From Acetoanaerobium pronyense (GTDB taxonomy: Bacteria; Bacillota; Clostridia; Peptostreptococcales; Filifactoraceae): a stretch of DNA of 44,483 nucleotides. The DNA is taken from assembly GCF_017874355.1 (NCBI RefSeq), contig NZ_JAGGLI010000025.1, positions 1 through 44,483 on the forward strand, written 5' to 3'. Positions 24,270 through 33,032 of the stretch are shown one piece after another. How positions within the stretch are numbered: position 1 is the stretch's first letter; the number at the start of each line of letters is the position of its first letter. The notes below the pieces were generated by a model. The model did not search any database, had not been told where the DNA came from, and was given only the letters and a program-made list of their open reading frames with translations. The translations under genes and the position numbers were made by a program.

Positions 24270-25004
24270 CTAACGATTGATTATATCCTGTCTTATTGTT
24301 CCACCTGTTTCTATAGTAGTTTCATCCTCAGGATTTCTAAGTGCAAGATGTATATATCCTGTTTGATTTGCAAATACAAGCTTCTCAGCATCCTTTGGCT
24401 CTAGTGATAATGTTATCTTTCTTGAATCTTCTTGAGCATTTTCCTGGGACTGCTCATCTGTAATTTCACTAGATCTGTCTACAGATAAAACAAGGACATT
24501 TTGAAGCATATCAGTAGATGCCTCGAGATTAAATATATATGTTGTTTCTGAGCTCACTTCTTTTTCAGATAGATATACAAATACATCCACAAAGTCTCCA
24601 GGTCTTATCTGATCGGCTACACCTGATACAGAATCGACTGGAATAGTAATAGCCACATATCCTAGAGGGACTTTGTATGAAAAAAAAGTCCTATCAAGAT
24701 CAACAAGCCTATCATTTATTATCTGCTCACTTTCAACTATTTTCACAGCTGCATATTTTCCTACAATCTGAGCTTCATCCCTTATAGCACCAGGAAGAAT
24801 ATATTCATCCTGTATCCGTTCCTTTTTTAACATATCAGCAGTAATTTTAGTCCTAGCCTGTATATCTGAATTGGCTACAACTATTTCGCTATATGTGGCA
24901 GGGTCCATTCTGGAGATCTCACGTTGAATAAATGTGTATACTGCAAAAACCGTTGCAATTCCTATCAATATAGAGAGTAATATAAGCCTCTTGCTGCCCT
25001 TCAT
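24270..25004 (-). CDS. cpaB: Pilus assembly protein CpaB (SAF domain)
   Basis: 244 residues: N-terminal membrane anchor (about 6-25), a SAF domain (VVANSDIQARTKITADMLKKERI, residues about 41-100) and a RcpC/CpaB domain with IRPGDFVDVFV. CpaB proteins guide pilus assembly outside the membrane. The secretin partner found in Gram-negatives is absent here, as expected. GGGGGA precedes the ATG. Confidence 0.9.
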   Translation of the reverse strand: MKGSKRLILLSILIGIATVFAVYTFIQREISRMDPATYSEIVVANSDIQARTKITADMLKKERIQDEYILPGAIRDEAQIVGKYAAVKIVESEQIINDRLVDLDRTFFSYKVPLGYVAITIPVDSVSGVADQIRPGDFVDVFVYLSEKEVSSETTYIFNLEASTDMLQNVLVLSVDRSSEITDEQSQENAQEDSRKITLSLEPKDAEKLVFANQTGYIHLALRNPEDETTIETGGTIRQDIINR

Positions 25005-25015
25005 CTAAAATCCCC

Positions 25016-25954
25016 CTATTCTACTAGATTTACTGCTCTCACTCCGTAATCTACTGCTCCAGTGTCTCCTAACCCAAGGGTGACAAATTTTACAAATCTG
25101 CCACTTACTTCATCTTTAACTGTATTTTCTTCTTCTCTTAGTTCAAATGCAGCAAAACCAACAATAGTACTTTCTTTTTTACCATTTACGTAAAGTTCGT
25201 CTACAATGGGAACTATAATTGTAGCGGGGCTTCCCTCTGCATTAAATAAACTATCTAAACCTTGCTCTGTAGGTCCCGCCATATTTCCGGTTTCTGTATC
25301 TATTTGTTTTCCTATCCAGTAGTTACCCGTAGTTCCACTATGAATATTGTCTCTATAAACATTTGCACCATTATCACTATGTCCCTGAAGTAGACCAACT
25401 GCACCAAAGTTGCCAGGTCCTAATCTATCATTTTTATCTGCATTTTTTTTATCTCCAACCTTTAAAGTAATAAGTCCTATTTTTTCTGCATCTTCATGGA
25501 GTATGGCAAATGGTCTAAGTCCACTAACTACAGATTTTACAGGAGCATTAATTGCTGCTGCACTAACATTTACATCATTATCATTAATTCCTAGAATCCT
25601 TGCAAATGAAAATTCAACATTTCTAGTAACCTCCACGGTTATCTTTTGATTAGATTCTGAAAAAGCTATATTTGAAGTAAAAGAGTTATTTATATTTTTA
25701 TTTAAATAATCTTCAGCAACTGACCTTGCAAGAGCTGTATCGAAAGGGAGCTCTTGGGCTCCTGCTAATGCTGCAGAGTCTGCTGCTGCCTGAAGTCTAT
25801 TTCTATTTAGAGCCATAGCTCCTACATCTGTAACAAGAGCTGTCATACCAAGAAGCACTACCATAGTGATTGCTATAATAACTAGTATCGAGCCTCTTTC
25901 ATCTAGATTCTCCTTAAGTCTAAACTCTTTAAACCTAAAAATGAATTTTTTCAT
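25016..25954 (-). CDS. TadG-like pseudopilin / Flp-locus surface protein
   Basis: About 312 residues. After a basic start, the segment DERGSILVIIAITMVVLLGMTALVTDVGAM is the TadG-like (DUF2134-type) N-terminal membrane helix, followed by NRNRLQAAADSAALAGAQEL, typical of this family. The rest is an external beta-rich domain. The ATG at 25954 is preferred to 25978, because GAGGGG lies 6 nt upstream and the longer form only overlaps tadE. It may form a minor pilin or cap. Confidence 0.82.
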   Translation of the reverse strand: MKKFIFRFKEFRLKENLDERGSILVIIAITMVVLLGMTALVTDVGAMALNRNRLQAAADSAALAGAQELPFDTALARSVAEDYLNKNINNSFTSNIAFSESNQKITVEVTRNVEFSFARILGINDNDVNVSAAAINAPVKSVVSGLRPFAILHEDAEKIGLITLKVGDKKNADKNDRLGPGNFGAVGLLQGHSDNGANVYRDNIHSGTTGNYWIGKQIDTETGNMAGPTEQGLDSLFNAEGSPATIIVPIVDELYVNGKKESTIVGFAAFELREEENTVKDEVSGRFVKFVTLGLGDTGAVDYGVRAVNLVE

Positions 25955-25964
25955 ATTAATCCCC

Positions 25965-26369
25965 TCATTCACTTTCAACTCTCATACTTGTCGCAGAATT
26001 TACATTAAGAATGCCTCCTGGAGCTATGATGGTTCTTATTATAGGAACTATGAGATTAAGATTATGATTTACCGTAACAGTAACCTCATTTCCATAGGTT
26101 CTACTTCCAGATGGATTTATTGTTACAGTTACAGCTCCAAGCGTAGATGCTTTGTCAGTAACTAAAGTATTGATTTCAGCGTTTGACTTTCCAACTGCAG
26201 CTGCCCTTGCTCCTTCTCTAGATGCATTTGATACAATTAAATAAGCATTAAACACCCTTCCAAACTCTATGGTGCCAAATACTATGAGAATCACAAGGGG
26301 AAGGACTAGTGCTGTTTCCACAAGACTCTGACCCTTTGAATTTTTTATCGGACCAAATATACCTTTCAT
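25965..26369 (-). CDS. tadE: TadE-like minor pilin
   Basis: 134 residues with the TadE signature: KNSKGQSLVETALVLPLVILIVFGTIEFGRVFNAY then NASREGARAAAVG. One N-terminal hydrophobic helix and a short external domain. In Tad systems TadE and TadF are pseudopilins processed by TadV. AGGTGGG precedes the ATG. It overlaps the reading frame start of the next gene. Confidence 0.88.
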   Translation of the reverse strand: MKGIFGPIKNSKGQSLVETALVLPLVILIVFGTIEFGRVFNAYLIVSNASREGARAAAVGKSNAEINTLVTDKASTLGAVTVTINPSGSRTYGNEVTVTVNHNLNLIVPIIRTIIAPGGILNVNSATSMRVESE

Positions 26370-26495
26370 ACTAATCCCACCTAGCTAAAAGTATCTAAAA
26401 TATCAAATTAGTTTTTTATTTTAAATAATCTTAATATTTCATCTAAGATTTTTAAATTAAAGTTACAAAAATATTTAAACCTTCTGAAAATGAAA

Positions 26496-26528
26496 ATTTG
26501 CCTTGCCTTATTATAAGGCAAGGCAAAT
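26496..26528 (-). repeat. Strong hairpin between the pilin gene and tadE
   Basis: TTTGCCTTGCCTTA and TAAGGCAAGGCAAA form a perfect stem of at least 14 bp. On the minus strand only a weak T run (TTTT) follows, so it may act as an mRNA stabiliser or partial terminator that keeps pilin mRNA more abundant than the assembly genes. Confidence 0.75.
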
Positions 26529-26572
26529 AATTATTTTTTTTATTTAATATAAATTCTCATTAAAAACCAAAT

Positions 26573-26773
26573 TTACTCTCCTGCTCCACCTAAAGCAGTG
26601 CTTATTTTAGTAAAAACTCCATCTATTCCACCCTCAACTAACTGTAATGCTCCTACTAAAACTATAGCTATTAGTGCTATTATCAATGCATACTCAACTA
26701 GCCCCTGTCCTTCTTCATCCTTTACAAATCTCTCAATAAACGGATACAATAATGCCTTCATATAATCTAGCAT
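26573..26773 (-). CDS. flp: Flp/Fap major pilin
   Basis: 66-residue type IVb pilin. The prepilin site is Gly22-Gln23 in DEEG-QGLVEYALI, with Glu27 and Tyr28 at the family positions +5 and +6. A single hydrophobic helix follows (about 27-45), giving a 44-residue mature pilin. AAAGGAGG precedes the ATG. It is first in the Tad operon and well separated from the rest by a hairpin, the usual arrangement for an abundant subunit. Confidence 0.93.
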   Translation of the reverse strand: MLDYMKALLYPFIERFVKDEEGQGLVEYALIIALIAIVLVGALQLVEGGIDGVFTKISTALGGAGE

Positions 26774-27045
26774 CTCAAGCCCTCCTTTTAATAACCCGTA
26801 AAGTAAAGTAAACTATACCTCTTTAGTCTAAATATTGCGAAAATTCCACACCCTAAAAGACTATTTTTATGCATCTGAGGTATTATACAACTAATTGTTA
26901 ATATATATATACCTAGAGAAAAGTGCATTCAAACAAAAATATTACTATTTTTTAACCAAAACTATAATGTAATTATATTTTACTAAGATTATATATTTTA
27001 TCATTTGATAATTTCTTTTAAAAAATTAATTTTTTTTACTAAAAT
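26774..27045 (-). promoter_or_regulatory. Upstream region of the Tad operon
   Basis: This A/T-rich stretch must hold the pilus promoter. The best -10 is TATAAT on the minus strand (26882-26887); no convincing -35 accompanies it. A GTAAAGTAAAGTAAAC repeat occurs in the leader (26799-26814). I looked for c-di-GMP-I and -II riboswitch cores, common upstream of clostridial pili, and found neither. No gene is visible. Confidence 0.4.
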
Positions 27046-27070
27046 AAGGCCGCATATTTGCGGCCTTTTA
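27046..27070 (-). terminator. Terminator of the ribose operon
   Basis: AAGGCCGCA/TGCGGCCTT is a perfect 9-bp, GC-rich stem with a TATT loop, followed on the minus strand by ATTTT. It lies 50 bp past rbsB. Confidence 0.85.
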
Positions 27071-27119
27071 AAATGGGAGTGTGCAATGCACATGAAATGA
27101 TGTTTTAGTTTTATTTTAA

Positions 27120-28052
27120 TTATTGAGTGATTAACTCTAGGTCTACTGGAATAAATGATTCTACAGATTCTCCAGCCATAACCTTTGCTGCTGTTTCTAT
27201 TCCGTGAGAACCTATCATCTTAGGTTGCTGAGCTACTGTTGCAGCAAGCTCTCCAGCTTCAACTGAGCTTACAGCATCATCTGTTGCGTCAAATCCAACT
27301 ATCAGTATATCTCTTCCACTTGCTTTTACTGCCTCTAGTGCTCCTAGTGCCATTTCATCGTTGTGGGCAAATACTGCATCGATTTCACTTTGAGCCTGAA
27401 GTATGTTTTCCATTACTGAAAGTCCTTTTGTTCTATCAAAGTCTGCTGCCTGCTTAGCAACAACTTCTATTTCTGAACCTTCTATCGCCTCATTAAAGCC
27501 TTGTCCTCTATCTCTTGCTGCTGACGTTCCTGGTATACCTTCAAGCTCTACAACTTTTCCAGAACCCCCAAGCTGCTCAATTATAAATTCTCCAGCCATT
27601 CTTCCACCAGCTACGTTGTCTGATGCAATATGAGATACTACGTCTCCCGATGTAGCTCCTCTATCAAGTGTAATTACAGGTATTCCAGCTTCATTTGCTG
27701 CAAGTATTGCAGATGCTACTGCATCTGAATCCGTAGGGTTGATCAGTATGATATCTACTCCTTGAGTTACAAGGTCCTCAACATTTGAAAGCTCTCTTGC
27801 TGGGTCGTCTTGAGAATCAAGAACTATAAGGTCAAATCCCATTTCATTTGCTTTTTCCGCCGCTCCATCTCTAAGATCTACAAAGAATGGGTTATTTAGT
27901 GTCGATACTACAAGTCCTATAGTACCTCCCTCAGCTGGCTCTTCTGCCTCATTGTCTGCAGGTGGTGCTGGCTCAGGTTCAGTCGTTGTGCACCCTATTA
28001 AGGATATTGATAGTGCAAAAAGCAGTGTAAATAAAAGTACAAGTTTTTTCAT
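27120..28052 (-). CDS. rbsB: Ribose-binding lipoprotein RbsB
   Basis: 310-residue periplasmic-binding-protein-like lipoprotein (type I fold). The lipobox is LIGC with Cys21, followed by a Pro/Glu-rich tether. The family motifs [49 protein letters not shown] and [11 protein letters not shown] are clear. It captures ribose (or a related sugar) for RbsAC. AAGGAGGG precedes the ATG. It is last in an rbsRKDACB operon like that of Bacillus. Confidence 0.95.
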   Translation of the reverse strand: MKKLVLLFTLLFALSISLIGCTTTEPEPAPPADNEAEEPAEGGTIGLVVSTLNNPFFVDLRDGAAEKANEMGFDLIVLDSQDDPARELSNVEDLVTQGVDIILINPTDSDAVASAILAANEAGIPVITLDRGATSGDVVSHIASDNVAGGRMAGEFIIEQLGGSGKVVELEGIPGTSAARDRGQGFNEAIEGSEIEVVAKQAADFDRTKGLSVMENILQAQSEIDAVFAHNDEMALGALEAVKASGRDILIVGFDATDDAVSSVEAGELAATVAQQPKMIGSHGIETAAKVMAGESVESFIPVDLELITQ

Positions 28053-28067
28053 TTTTTAATTCCCTCC

Positions 28068-29009
28068 TTATTTTTCTTTTCTATCTAACAATACTGCAAT
28101 CAGTATGACGATAGCCTTAGCAATCATTTGGTAGTACGCAGATACATTCATTAGATTAAGAGCATTATTTAAAATTCCTATAATTAAGGCTCCTATTATC
28201 GTACCTACGACACTTCCTTGACCTCCTGAAAGTGAGGTTCCTCCAAGCACTACTGCTGCAATAGCGTCAAGCTCATATCCTGAGCCTGCTGTAGGTTGGG
28301 CAGATACAAGTCTTGCAGTTAATATGATTCCGGCAAGAGCAGATAGCATTCCGTTTATGATATATGCAGAGGCCTTTATTCTATCCGTTCTAAGTCCTGA
28401 AAGAGCTGCTGCTTCTTCATTGCCTCCTACCGCATAAAGATGTCTACCAAAGCTTGTGTTCATAAGAAGATGCCAACATACTATAAATATAAATAGCATT
28501 ACAATTATAGGTACAGGTATTCCAAACATTGCCCCTGCTCCTATATATCTAAAGCCTGAAATAGCATTTGCCCCTGCAACTGATATAGGTCTCCCATCTG
28601 TAAATACAAGGGTTGCTCCCCTAAGAAGTGTCATAGTCGCAAGAGTTGCTATAAATGGCTGTACTTTACCTTTTGTTATTATGATGGCGTTAAACAGTCC
28701 AGATAGTGCTCCAATCAAAATAGCTACTCCTATACATATAAAGAGATTATACCCAGATGCAAGAAGATAAGCGCACACTGCTGAGCTAAATGCAAGGACA
28801 GAGCCTACCGAAAGATCTATCCCCCCTGTAAGAATTACAAAGGTCATACCAGCTGCTATTATTGCATTAATAGAGGTTTGTCTCAATACATTTAAAATAT
28901 TTGAAGATGTTGCAAACCTTGGACTTATAAATGATATTATTACTGAAAATATCAAAAGTCCAATTAATGGTTTGAGTTTTTCTAATATAAGTTTGTTTTT
29001 TTCCTGCAT
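28068..29009 (-). CDS. rbsC: Ribose ABC transporter permease RbsC
   Basis: 313-residue BPD-type permease with about ten spans. Family landmarks: AAGMTFVILTGGIDLSVGS, YAVGGNEEAAALSGLRTDR and GTSLSGGQGSVVGT. It forms the channel as a homodimer with RbsA as its ATPase. A GGAG site precedes the ATG, and the gene is 15 bp from rbsB. Confidence 0.95.
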   Translation of the reverse strand: MQEKNKLILEKLKPLIGLLIFSVIISFISPRFATSSNILNVLRQTSINAIIAAGMTFVILTGGIDLSVGSVLAFSSAVCAYLLASGYNLFICIGVAILIGALSGLFNAIIITKGKVQPFIATLATMTLLRGATLVFTDGRPISVAGANAISGFRYIGAGAMFGIPVPIIVMLFIFIVCWHLLMNTSFGRHLYAVGGNEEAAALSGLRTDRIKASAYIINGMLSALAGIILTARLVSAQPTAGSGYELDAIAAVVLGGTSLSGGQGSVVGTIIGALIIGILNNALNLMNVSAYYQMIAKAIVILIAVLLDRKEK

Positions 29010-29035
29010 CCTTTGTGCTCCTTTATTTTTAATTA

Positions 29036-30511
29036 CTATGAGAGAATCAGTTTCATTATACTTTCCTGATTGGCATCATTCCTTGAAAGCTCTCCTTTGA
29101 TTTCTCCTTCATGCATTACTAGTATTCTATCGCTTACTCCAAGTATCTCAGGCATTTCTGATGATATCATTATTATTCCTCTACCTTCTTTTTTGAGATT
29201 ATTCATAAGCTCATATATTTCGTATTTTGCTCCTACATCTACTCCTCTTGTAGGTTCATCCATGATTAGGACATCTGGATCTTTCATAAGGCCCTTTGCA
29301 ATGGATGCCTTTTGCTGATTCCCTCCAGAGAGATTCTTAATTTTGTTTTGAAGACTTGATGTCTTGATATTCATTTTATTTCTAAAGGTTTCAGCAACTT
29401 CCTTTTCCTTCTTCTTGTCAATTCCAAGGGGCGTATTTACTTTATCTAGGGAAGATAGGGTTATATTGTCCTTGACACTCATTATAAGCACAAGTCCATC
29501 CTTTTTTCTGTCTTCTGATATATATGATATCCCAAGGTCGAGTCCTTCTTTTGTAGACTTTGGATTAATTTCCTTTCCTTTTAAAATAATCTCTCCACTG
29601 GATTTTGGATATGCACCGTATATGGTTTTTGCAAGCTCTGTCCTTCCAGCTCCTACAAGACCTGCTATTCCAAGTATTTCCCCTTTTTTAAGACTCAAAG
29701 ATATGTTTTTTACAAACTCATTACTCACATCTTTAAGTTCCAGAAGTACCTCTTTAGAATTTACATCAATATAAGGAAACTGCTCCTTGATATCCCTTCC
29801 TACCATCATATTGATAAGGGCCTCTTCATTTATTTCAGATACAGGCTTTTCACCGATATATTTACCGTCTCTTAGCACAGTGACTTTTTCGCATATTTCA
29901 AATATTTCCTTAAGTCTATGGGAGATATATATTATTGCTTTGCCTTGTTTTTTTAGTTCATTCACTGCGTCAAATAGTTTGTCTACTTCTTTATCTGTCA
30001 AGGCATCTGTCGGCTCATCCATAACGATGATTCTCGCATCAAGGGATAGCGCCTTCGCAATTTCCACCATCTGCTTTGAGGCTATAGAGAGGTTTTTAAC
30101 CTTTTCATCCGGATCTATATTTACTCCCAGCCTATTTAGCAATTCAGATGTATCTTTTTTTAGCTTGTTTTTATCTATTATTCCAAAAGATTTTTTAGGC
30201 TCTCTTCCTATAAATACATTTTCTGCCACTGTCATATTTTCCATCAGATTAAGTTCCTGATGTATTACAGAAATTCCAAAGGCTTGAGAATCATGAACAG
30301 TTGATATTTCCACCTTCTTTTCATCTATATATATATCCCCTTCATCCTTTTTGTAAGCTCCTCCAAGGATTTTTATGAGAGTGGATTTTCCGGCTCCATT
30401 TTCTCCAAGAAGAGCCATAGCCTCCCCTTCATAACCTCTAAGGGAAACATTATCTAATGCTTTTACACCCGGAAAACTTTTGGATATATTTTCTAACTTT
30501 AATATGTTCAA
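29036..30511 (-). CDS. rbsA: Ribose ABC transporter ATPase RbsA
   Basis: 491-residue tandem ABC protein. The first half has an intact Walker A (GENGAGKST), signature and Walker B (VMDEPTDALT); the second half has the usual degenerate A (GLVGAGRTELAK) with LSGGNQQK and LIMDEPTRGVD. It begins with TTG behind AAAGGAG. It lies 26 bp upstream of rbsC. Confidence 0.95.
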   Translation of the reverse strand: MNILKLENISKSFPGVKALDNVSLRGYEGEAMALLGENGAGKSTLIKILGGAYKKDEGDIYIDEKKVEISTVHDSQAFGISVIHQELNLMENMTVAENVFIGREPKKSFGIIDKNKLKKDTSELLNRLGVNIDPDEKVKNLSIASKQMVEIAKALSLDARIIVMDEPTDALTDKEVDKLFDAVNELKKQGKAIIYISHRLKEIFEICEKVTVLRDGKYIGEKPVSEINEEALINMMVGRDIKEQFPYIDVNSKEVLLELKDVSNEFVKNISLSLKKGEILGIAGLVGAGRTELAKTIYGAYPKSSGEIILKGKEINPKSTKEGLDLGISYISEDRKKDGLVLIMSVKDNITLSSLDKVNTPLGIDKKKEKEVAETFRNKMNIKTSSLQNKIKNLSGGNQQKASIAKGLMKDPDVLIMDEPTRGVDVGAKYEIYELMNNLKKEGRGIIMISSEMPEILGVSDRILVMHEGEIKGELSRNDANQESIMKLILS

Positions 30512-30531
30512 GATTAAAGCTCCTTTCCAAT

Positions 30532-30927
30532 CTAAAAAGCTACTCCTGATTTAAGTATTACATTGGCATAGGGTGAAGCTTCGCCTGTCCTTACAATCGT
30601 TTTGGAGTGAAGAGTACGTTTTTTGAATTCTTCATGGGAGATAAAGTTCACCTTTTTATCCCCTAATTTTTCTTTTATAAAATCAAGGATTTCACTATTA
30701 TTTTCTTTTATTTCCTCCGCTAGTACTATCTCTTCAACCTCCATCTCTAAAAGTATAGCCTCTAGAGTATCTTTAAATGTTGGAATCCCTCTTACTAGCG
30801 CAAGGTCAATTCTATTTATATCTTTTGGAATAGGAAGCCCGCAGTCTGCTACTGTTATTTCATCTGTATGTCCAAGCTTAGATATTTCATAGGAAAGCTC
30901 AGAATTAATAAGTTTTGTTTTTTTCAT
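30532..30927 (-). CDS. rbsD: D-ribose pyranase RbsD
   Basis: 131 residues. It interconverts pyranose and furanose or beta forms of ribose so that RbsK can use the sugar. Landmarks: ELSYEISKLGHTDEITVADCGLPIP with the conserved His20 and Asp28, and VRTGEASPYANVILKSGV at the C-terminus. AGGAGG precedes the ATG and it lies 3 bp from rbsK. Confidence 0.95.
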   Translation of the reverse strand: MKKTKLINSELSYEISKLGHTDEITVADCGLPIPKDINRIDLALVRGIPTFKDTLEAILLEMEVEEIVLAEEIKENNSEILDFIKEKLGDKKVNFISHEEFKKRTLHSKTIVRTGEASPYANVILKSGVAF

Positions 30928-30930
30928 AAT

Positions 30931-31839
30931 CTACCTCCAAAATTCTTCAAATTCTTCAATGGTAGGTATCGAGCTTTGAGCTCCGTATTTTGTAACAGAT
31001 AAAGCAGCAGTTTTTTGTCCAAATACTATAGCTGCTTTTATATCTCCAGTTTTTAGATAATTTGCACAAAACCCTCCAATAAAGCTGTCTCCCGCCGCTG
31101 TAGTATCAACTGCTACTACTTTAAACGCGTCGTAATTTATTGATTCACTCGCGGTCACATGAAGGCATCCTTTTTCACCAAGGGTTATGATTACATTTTT
31201 TACCCCTTTTTCTATGAGGCTCTTTGCTCCTTCAATCATGCTTTTTTCATCTGTAATCTTCTGTTTGCACAAAGTCTCAAGTTCATGTTCATTTGGTATT
31301 ATAAAGTCAAGTCCTTTTAGTGCCTCTAGAGATACTTCATCAGCTGGCGCTGGGTTAAGAACTGTAATTTTTCCTTTTGATTTTGCAGCAGCTAATGCAT
31401 AGCTCACAGTTTCAATAGGTATTTCGTGTTGCAGCACTACTATCTTTGAGTCTTCAATTAGGCTCATGTTTTTATCTATATCTTCTTTTCTCATTTCAAA
31501 ATTCGCACCAGGAGCTACTATAATAGAGTTTCCTCCATGTTCATCAACAGATATAAGAGCCACTCCTGTAGGGAGATTCTTCTCTTCCTGTAACCCTTTT
31601 ATATCTACATTACTTGATGACAATGATTCTTTGAGGTTTTTAGCAAATGAGTCATCTCCCACTTTTCCTATCATAAATGTCTTGGCTCCAAGCCTTGAAG
31701 CTGCAACAGCCTGATTCGCTCCTTTACCGCCTGGAACTGTGCTAAAGTCCTTTCCAATCACAGTCTCACCCTTTTTAGGAATTTCTTTTACCCTTACTAC
31801 AAGGTCCATATTGAGGCTTCCTATTACGCATATTCCCAT
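30931..31839 (-). CDS. rbsK: Ribokinase RbsK
   Basis: About 302-residue PfkB-family kinase that makes ribose 5-phosphate from ribose and ATP. The substrate motif GGKGANQAVAASRLGA, the phosphate/ATP motif and the catalytic DTTAAGDSFIGGF are intact. The ATG at 31839 is preferred to one two codons earlier because GGAG is 8 nt upstream. It follows rbsR within about 12 bp. Confidence 0.95.
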   Translation of the reverse strand: MGICVIGSLNMDLVVRVKEIPKKGETVIGKDFSTVPGGKGANQAVAASRLGAKTFMIGKVGDDSFAKNLKESLSSSNVDIKGLQEEKNLPTGVALISVDEHGGNSIIVAPGANFEMRKEDIDKNMSLIEDSKIVVLQHEIPIETVSYALAAAKSKGKITVLNPAPADEVSLEALKGLDFIIPNEHELETLCKQKITDEKSMIEGAKSLIEKGVKNVIITLGEKGCLHVTASESINYDAFKVVAVDTTAAGDSFIGGFCANYLKTGDIKAAIVFGQKTAALSVTKYGAQSSIPTIEEFEEFWR

Positions 31840-31850
31840 ATTCATCTCTC

Positions 31851-32843
31851 CTATGTGCTTTCCCTTATTACAAGCTCTGTCTCAAGTACTATACTTGTTT
31901 TTTCTTTAGAATCTTCTATTGACTCGATAAGAAGCTTTGCAGCCTCAGAGCCAATAGAATATATCGGTTGCTTCACTGTTGTAAGTGCAGGATTCAAGTA
32001 TGCTGATATATAAATATCATCAAAACCCACTATTTTAACTTCTTGTGGAATTTTAAGTCCTTTTTGAATTACGGCCTTCATAGCACCAATCGCTATCATG
32101 TCACTTGCACAAAATATACCATCTATATCATTATGTTTAGTTAGTATTTCCATTGTAGCCTCATATCCATATTCACTTTTAAAGCTTCCAAATCTGCATA
32201 GCTCTTTATCAAGCTTTATACCATTTTCCTCTATGGCTTTCACATACCCTTCATATCTATGAACAGATGGAAGAGAAGATTTGGAACCAGCAATTATTGC
32301 AATTTTTTTACATCCTCTATCAATTAAATGCTTGGTACCAATATACCCTCCATTTATATTGTTTACGATTATTCTTCCCTTTAAGTTAGGTACATCTATA
32401 TCTCTATCAACAAGTACAAGTGGTGGGTCCGTCTTTGATATATGTGATATAGCCACTTCAGCAGATGAAGCTGTAAAAATAATCCCATCTACCATCTTCT
32501 TTTTGAGTATATCCATATATTGCCTTTCTTTTTTTATATCATCATCTGTATTACATATCATAAGGTTGTAGCCAAGGCTATGAGCCATGTCTTCAGCACC
32601 TCTAGTAAGCTCTGGAAAAAAAGGGTTTCTTATGTCAGGGATTATTATTCCTATAGTTTTTGTCTTTTTTGTCACCATGCTCCTTGCTATTGTGCTTGGA
32701 ACATAGTTTCGTTCCCTCATAATATTATTTACCCTGTCTATTGTCCCTTGACTTATATCCTTATCCTTCTTATTGATGATTTTGGACACCGTTGTTGTAG
32801 AGACTCCTGAAAGCCTAGCTATATCCTTGATAGTTGTTTTCAT
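31851..32843 (-). CDS. rbsR: LacI-family repressor RbsR
   Basis: 330 residues. The N-terminal HTH is TIKDIARLSGVSTTTVSKIINKK, followed by the hinge and a type I periplasmic-like sensor domain (GIIIPDIRNPFFPELTRGAED, VDRDIDVPNLKGRIIVNNINGG, GFDDIYISAYLNPALTTVKQPIYSIG). It is the first gene of the ribose operon, the Bacillus order, and has CG-centred operator-like sequences just upstream (32870-32896). It should repress the operon without sugar ligand. Confidence 0.93.
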   Translation of the reverse strand: MKTTIKDIARLSGVSTTTVSKIINKKDKDISQGTIDRVNNIMRERNYVPSTIARSMVTKKTKTIGIIIPDIRNPFFPELTRGAEDMAHSLGYNLMICNTDDDIKKERQYMDILKKKMVDGIIFTASSAEVAISHISKTDPPLVLVDRDIDVPNLKGRIIVNNINGGYIGTKHLIDRGCKKIAIIAGSKSSLPSVHRYEGYVKAIEENGIKLDKELCRFGSFKSEYGYEATMEILTKHNDIDGIFCASDMIAIGAMKAVIQKGLKIPQEVKIVGFDDIYISAYLNPALTTVKQPIYSIGSEAAKLLIESIEDSKEKTSIVLETELVIREST

Positions 32844-32869
32844 AAAATCCCTTCTTCTATTTTATTGTT

Positions 32870-32896
32870 AGGTAACCGTTTTAGTAAATCGTTTAC
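32870..32896. promoter_or_regulatory. Two CG-centred LacI-type operator sequences
   Basis: GTAACCGTTTTAG (CG at 32877-32878) and GTAAATCGTTTACC (CG at 32890-32891) are imperfect palindromes centred on CG, 13 bp apart, just upstream of rbsR. LacI-family repressors and CcpA bind such sites. No confident promoter boxes were found, so the regulated start is not placed. Confidence 0.55.
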
Positions 32897-32963
32897 CTTG
32901 ATTCTATCATCTAAGGAAAACATTTTCAATAATAAAAAAAAGCCTTTATAAAAAAATAATTTT

Positions 32964-33007
32964 AAAAAGGTCAGCATACTGATATTTTCAGTATCCTGAC
33001 CTTTTTT
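32964..33007 (-). terminator. Terminator of the CorC-like gene
   Basis: AAAAAGGTCAG pairs with CTGACCTTTTT, extended by ATACTGA/TCAGTAT inside the arm. T runs on both strands make it effective in both directions. Confidence 0.9.
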
Positions 33008-33032
33008 ATTTTATAAATATAATTTTAGTTGA

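Noticed and set aside
26799-26814. GTAAAGTAAAGTAAAC tandem repeat as CRISPR or binding array
   Set aside because: Units are 5 bp and only three; no spacers. Probably chance in A/T-rich leader DNA.
26774-26940. c-di-GMP riboswitch upstream of the pilin gene
   Set aside because: Neither GCAAACC with GACGCAAAGC nor a class II core could be found.
27080-27092. TGTGCAATGCACA palindrome between rbsB and its terminator
   Set aside because: Short, lies in the 3' untranslated part of the operon and has no obvious promoter to control.
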